NCBI GenBank assembly: GCA_963775315.1 | Contig: CAVZIN010000007.1 | Coordinates: forward strand, 992,001-1,056,000 | Reading direction: 5' to 3' | Length of the DNA: 64,000 nucleotides | DNA from: CAWGHZ01 sp963775315 | Lineage (GTDB): Bacteria > Pseudomonadota > Alphaproteobacteria > MPNO01 > DASWLB01 | Shown: one piece after another, positions 61,801 to 64,000 of the stretch | Layout of the letters: each line of letters opens with the position of its first letter | Position numbering within the stretch: the first letter of the stretch is position 1 | Made by a program: the position numbers and the translations under genes | The notes under the pieces: model-generated | Told to the model about the DNA's origin: nothing | What the model saw: only the letters and a program-made list of their open reading frames with translations | Databases searched by the model: none

Positions 61801-62973
61801 ATGACCAACGTCACCCGTGAAGAACTGGTCGGCCGCGCGCGCGAAATGGTTCCCGTCCTGCGCGCGCGGGCCGGCGAGGCGGAGCGCGCCCGCCGCATGC
61901 CCGGCGAGACCCAGCGCGATTTCCTCGACGCTGGGTTCTATAAGATCTACCGCCCGAAGCGGTTCGGCGGCTACGAGATGGAGGTCGGCGCCCTGGTCGA
62001 CGTCGCCGCCGAGGTCGCGCGCGGCTGCGGCTCCAGCGCCTGGATATTGTCGAACGTCGCCGGGCACGAGAAGGGCAACGGCATGCGCGACCCGCGGGCA
62101 CAGGAGGAGGTGCATGCGGCGGGGCCCGAGGCGCTGACCTGCGCCTGCTTTCCGGGCAAGGACGCGAAGACCGAGACGGTCGATGGCGGGGTGGTACTGG
62201 ACGGCACCTGGAACTTCGCCTCGGGCGTCGACCAGGCGTCTTGGAACGACTTCAACATCTTCCTGCCGCGCGAGGGAACCTATCCCGAGCATTTCTTCGC
62301 GCTGGTGCCGAAATCCGACTACGAGGTGATCGACGACTGGTACGTCACCGGCCTCGCCGCCACCGGCAGCCGGTCGTGCCGCGTGAGCAAGGTATTCGTC
62401 CCGGCCCACCGCATGCAGGCCTCCGAAACGTGCAAGGGCGGGCCGACGGTCGGGTCCGAATACAACCCGGCGCCGATCTACAAGGCGCCGATCTGGGCAC
62501 TCGGCGGCAAGATGTTCGTCTCGCCGCTCATGGGGCTCGCCCAGGGGGCGCTCGACCTGACGCTCGAGAATCTCGGGGCGCGGCGCTCGATCACCGGCGC
62601 GGATCTCGGCGGCCAGCCGACCGTGCACCTCAGGGTCGCCGAGGCCGACGCCGCCATCGACACCGCCCGCGCCGTGGTCGACCGCGACTGCCGATCCGCC
62701 ATGCACTACGCCCGGCGGGGCGAGCGGCCGCCAACCGAGGAGCGGGTGCGCTGGCGGCGCAACGACGCCTTCGCGGCCCGGCTCTGCATCGACGCGGTGG
62801 AGAAGCTCTACCAGCTTGCCGGTGCGCGCCGGCTCGGGACCGATGACCCGTTCCAGCGCGTCTGGCGCGACGCCCACGCGGCGGCCGCGCAAATCACGCT
62901 GGCCTGGGACCTCCAGGCGCTCAACGCCGGACGCGTCGCCTTCGGCCTGCCGCCCAACGACCCGCGGATATAG
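61801..62973 (+). CDS. Acyl-CoA dehydrogenase-fold flavin monooxygenase (HsaA/DszC-like)
   Basis: 390 residues with the acyl-CoA dehydrogenase fold: an N-terminal helical domain with FLDAGFYKIYRPKRFGGYEM, a beta domain with VVLDGTWNFASGVDQASW and GLAATGSRSCRVSKVFVPAH, and a C-terminal helical end. No catalytic Glu is clear, and WNFASG fits group D flavin monooxygenases that hydroxylate aromatic compounds with reduced FMN/FAD. A reductase partner is absent in the window. Co-transcribed with the ThDP gene. Confidence 0.82.
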   Translation: MTNVTREELVGRAREMVPVLRARAGEAERARRMPGETQRDFLDAGFYKIYRPKRFGGYEMEVGALVDVAAEVARGCGSSAWILSNVAGHEKGNGMRDPRAQEEVHAAGPEALTCACFPGKDAKTETVDGGVVLDGTWNFASGVDQASWNDFNIFLPREGTYPEHFFALVPKSDYEVIDDWYVTGLAATGSRSCRVSKVFVPAHRMQASETCKGGPTVGSEYNPAPIYKAPIWALGGKMFVSPLMGLAQGALDLTLENLGARRSITGADLGGQPTVHLRVAEADAAIDTARAVVDRDCRSAMHYARRGERPPTEERVRWRRNDAFAARLCIDAVEKLYQLAGARRLGTDDPFQRVWRDAHAAAAQITLAWDLQALNAGRVAFGLPPNDPRI

Positions 62974-63096
62974 GTCGGGCGTTGCGGCCGTCGCGAAACG
63001 GCAACCCTCCTCACCACATTGTGCGCGCAGTTTTACGTGCGCCGACGTACGTGGATGCGTAAGTTGGGCATGGGAGTGGGGAGAAGGGAGCACCGC

Positions 63097-63945
63097 ATGA
63101 CAGAGTTGCCCGCGCGCTGGCCGTTTACGCCGCTCAAGACCGCGATCCTCGCGGTCCTCGTCTTCCCCGGTGCCTGGACGGCCTACGACCTGGCGATGGG
63201 CAATCTGGGGGCCCGGCCGATCACCGAGGCGATCCACGAGGTTGGGCTCGACGGCATCCGGCTGCTGTTCATCGCGCTCGCCATCACGCCGCTCCGCCAG
63301 ATCTTGCGCTGGCCGCTGCTCGCCCAGCAGCGCCGCATGATCGGCGTCGCCGCGTTCTGCTACCTTTTCGTGCATTTCTGCCTGTATGTCGTCGACCAGA
63401 AGCTGAACCTCCCGCACGTCGCCAGCGAGATCGTGCTGCGCATTTATCTGACCATCGGATTCGTCGGGCTGACGGGGCTCGCGGTGATGACCGCCACCTC
63501 GACCGACGCGATGGTGCGGCGGATGGGCGGGAAGAACTGGCGGCGGCTGCACAAGATCGTCTATGGCATCGGCATCCTGGCCGCGATCCACTTCTTTATG
63601 CAGTCCAAGCTGGACGTGTATGAGCCGACCTGGATGGCGGGCATGCTGATCTGGCTGCTCGGCTATCGCATCGTCGCTTCGCAGAACCGGAATGCCGCCA
63701 CCAAGCCGCTCGCGGTCGGGCTCCTCGGGGTTGTCGCGACACTGGCGACCGCGGGGGGCGAGGCGCTCTACTACTTCGTGCTGAACCACGTCCCGCCGAT
63801 GCGGGTGCTCGAGGCGAACCTCGACCTCTCCTTCCCGTTGCGGCCGGGCTGGTGGGTCCTGACGGCGAGCCTCCTGGTGTTCCTGCTGAGCGCGGCCCGT
63901 ACGATCCAGGCGCGCAAGCCCAAGCTGGCGGCCCGCGCAGCCTAA
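63097..63945 (+). CDS. msrQ: MsrQ heme-binding membrane subunit (methionine sulfoxide reductase system)
   Basis: 282 residues from ATG 63097, with AGAAGGGAG upstream. About six helices of the ferric reductase-like fold (FRD): YLFVHFCLYVVDQKLNLPHV (His pair), NWRRLHKIVYGIGILAAIHF (heme ligands), and extra C-terminal helices near 205-225 and 250-270. It donates electrons from quinol to MsrP, which repairs periplasmic methionine sulfoxide. MsrP is not in the window. The 55 bp after the stop show nothing. Confidence 0.88.
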   Translation: MTELPARWPFTPLKTAILAVLVFPGAWTAYDLAMGNLGARPITEAIHEVGLDGIRLLFIALAITPLRQILRWPLLAQQRRMIGVAAFCYLFVHFCLYVVDQKLNLPHVASEIVLRIYLTIGFVGLTGLAVMTATSTDAMVRRMGGKNWRRLHKIVYGIGILAAIHFFMQSKLDVYEPTWMAGMLIWLLGYRIVASQNRNAATKPLAVGLLGVVATLATAGGEALYYFVLNHVPPMRVLEANLDLSFPLRPGWWVLTASLLVFLLSAARTIQARKPKLAARAA

Positions 63946-64000
63946 TTCGGCCGCAGCGGCCTCGGAGCGACACTGGCGCCACGGGCCGGCGCCAAAAGAT

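Noticed and set aside
61723..63789. 688-aa minus-strand frame across the monooxygenase and msrQ
   Set aside because: It spans two real plus-strand genes with good motifs and shows no homology of its own.

Overview
The window is high-GC, densely packed DNA. Its gene content fits a metabolically versatile alphaproteobacterium of the Rhizobiales/Rhodospirillales kind: paired HyuA/HyuB hydantoinases, a TRAP transporter, an FNR/FixK-type regulon, a class III cyclase with a membrane and ferredoxin anchor, a methylcitrate pathway, and a PEP-CTERM protein. No 16S or housekeeping marker is present, so I name no genus.

Layout. (1) 1-4520 is the right end of an integrated element. It carries a RepA-like ATPase cut by the window edge, a primase-like protein, two AlpA-type regulators, one unknown protein and a P4-type tyrosine integrase, and it ends at a 3' half of tRNA-His that looks like attR. 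(2) 4705-8688 holds glycan-type genes: two polysaccharide deacetylases, a FemAB/BioF2-like acyltransferase and an FkbM methyltransferase. (3) 8663-19810 is a catabolic block: an oxidoreductase, methylmalonate-semialdehyde dehydrogenase and HyuB/HyuA on the minus strand, then, divergently, a 2-keto-4-pentenoate hydratase-like protein, a tandem pair of VOC/extradiol dioxygenase-like proteins, a class II aldolase-like protein and an FAH-family hydrolase. The set resembles a ring- or heterocycle-degradation pathway with an unknown substrate. (4) 19962-23313 is a MacAB-type export pair. (5) 23419-27624 is a stress module (CHAD, DUF3775, Hsp20, RpoH, an 84-aa protein, UspA). Two FNR/FixK-like boxes lie in it, each followed by a -10-like hexamer at exactly the same distance, which suggests low-oxygen control. 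(6) 27697-30482 holds a PEP-CTERM protein, a Gfo/Idh/MocA oxidoreductase and a YciI-like protein. (7) 30491-39480 holds a second HyuB without HyuA, two cupins, the collapsed remains of a branched-chain amino acid (Liv) transporter, a ThDP enzyme, and prpD-prpB-prpC. (8) 39485-43718 holds a DMT exporter, alanine dehydrogenase, a CDF metal exporter, MgtC and a carboxymuconolactone-decarboxylase-like protein. (9) 43728-47945 contains two nearly identical IS5-family copies in direct orientation around Pcm and a dihydroxyphthalate-decarboxylase-like protein. (10) 47982-54910 holds an SpmA-SpmB fusion, a GlcG/HbpS protein, a redox-type adenylate cyclase, a TPR protein, and a type III polyketide synthase with an ICMT-like methyltransferase. 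(11) 54912-55946 is an IS481 element with a 6-bp target duplication. (12) 55974-63945 holds a TRAP transporter with a 2-hydroxyacid dehydrogenase, divergent from a ThDP enzyme, a flavin-dependent monooxygenase-like protein and MsrQ.

The most striking sequence-level observation is that all three IS insertions sit exactly in the TAG stop codon of a host gene. Each insertion leaves that stop intact, and in each the transposase ORF runs off the end of the element and takes its own TAG from the duplicated target. The second is the FNR-box stress module, and the third the cyclase with SdhC-like histidines and a [2Fe-2S] domain.
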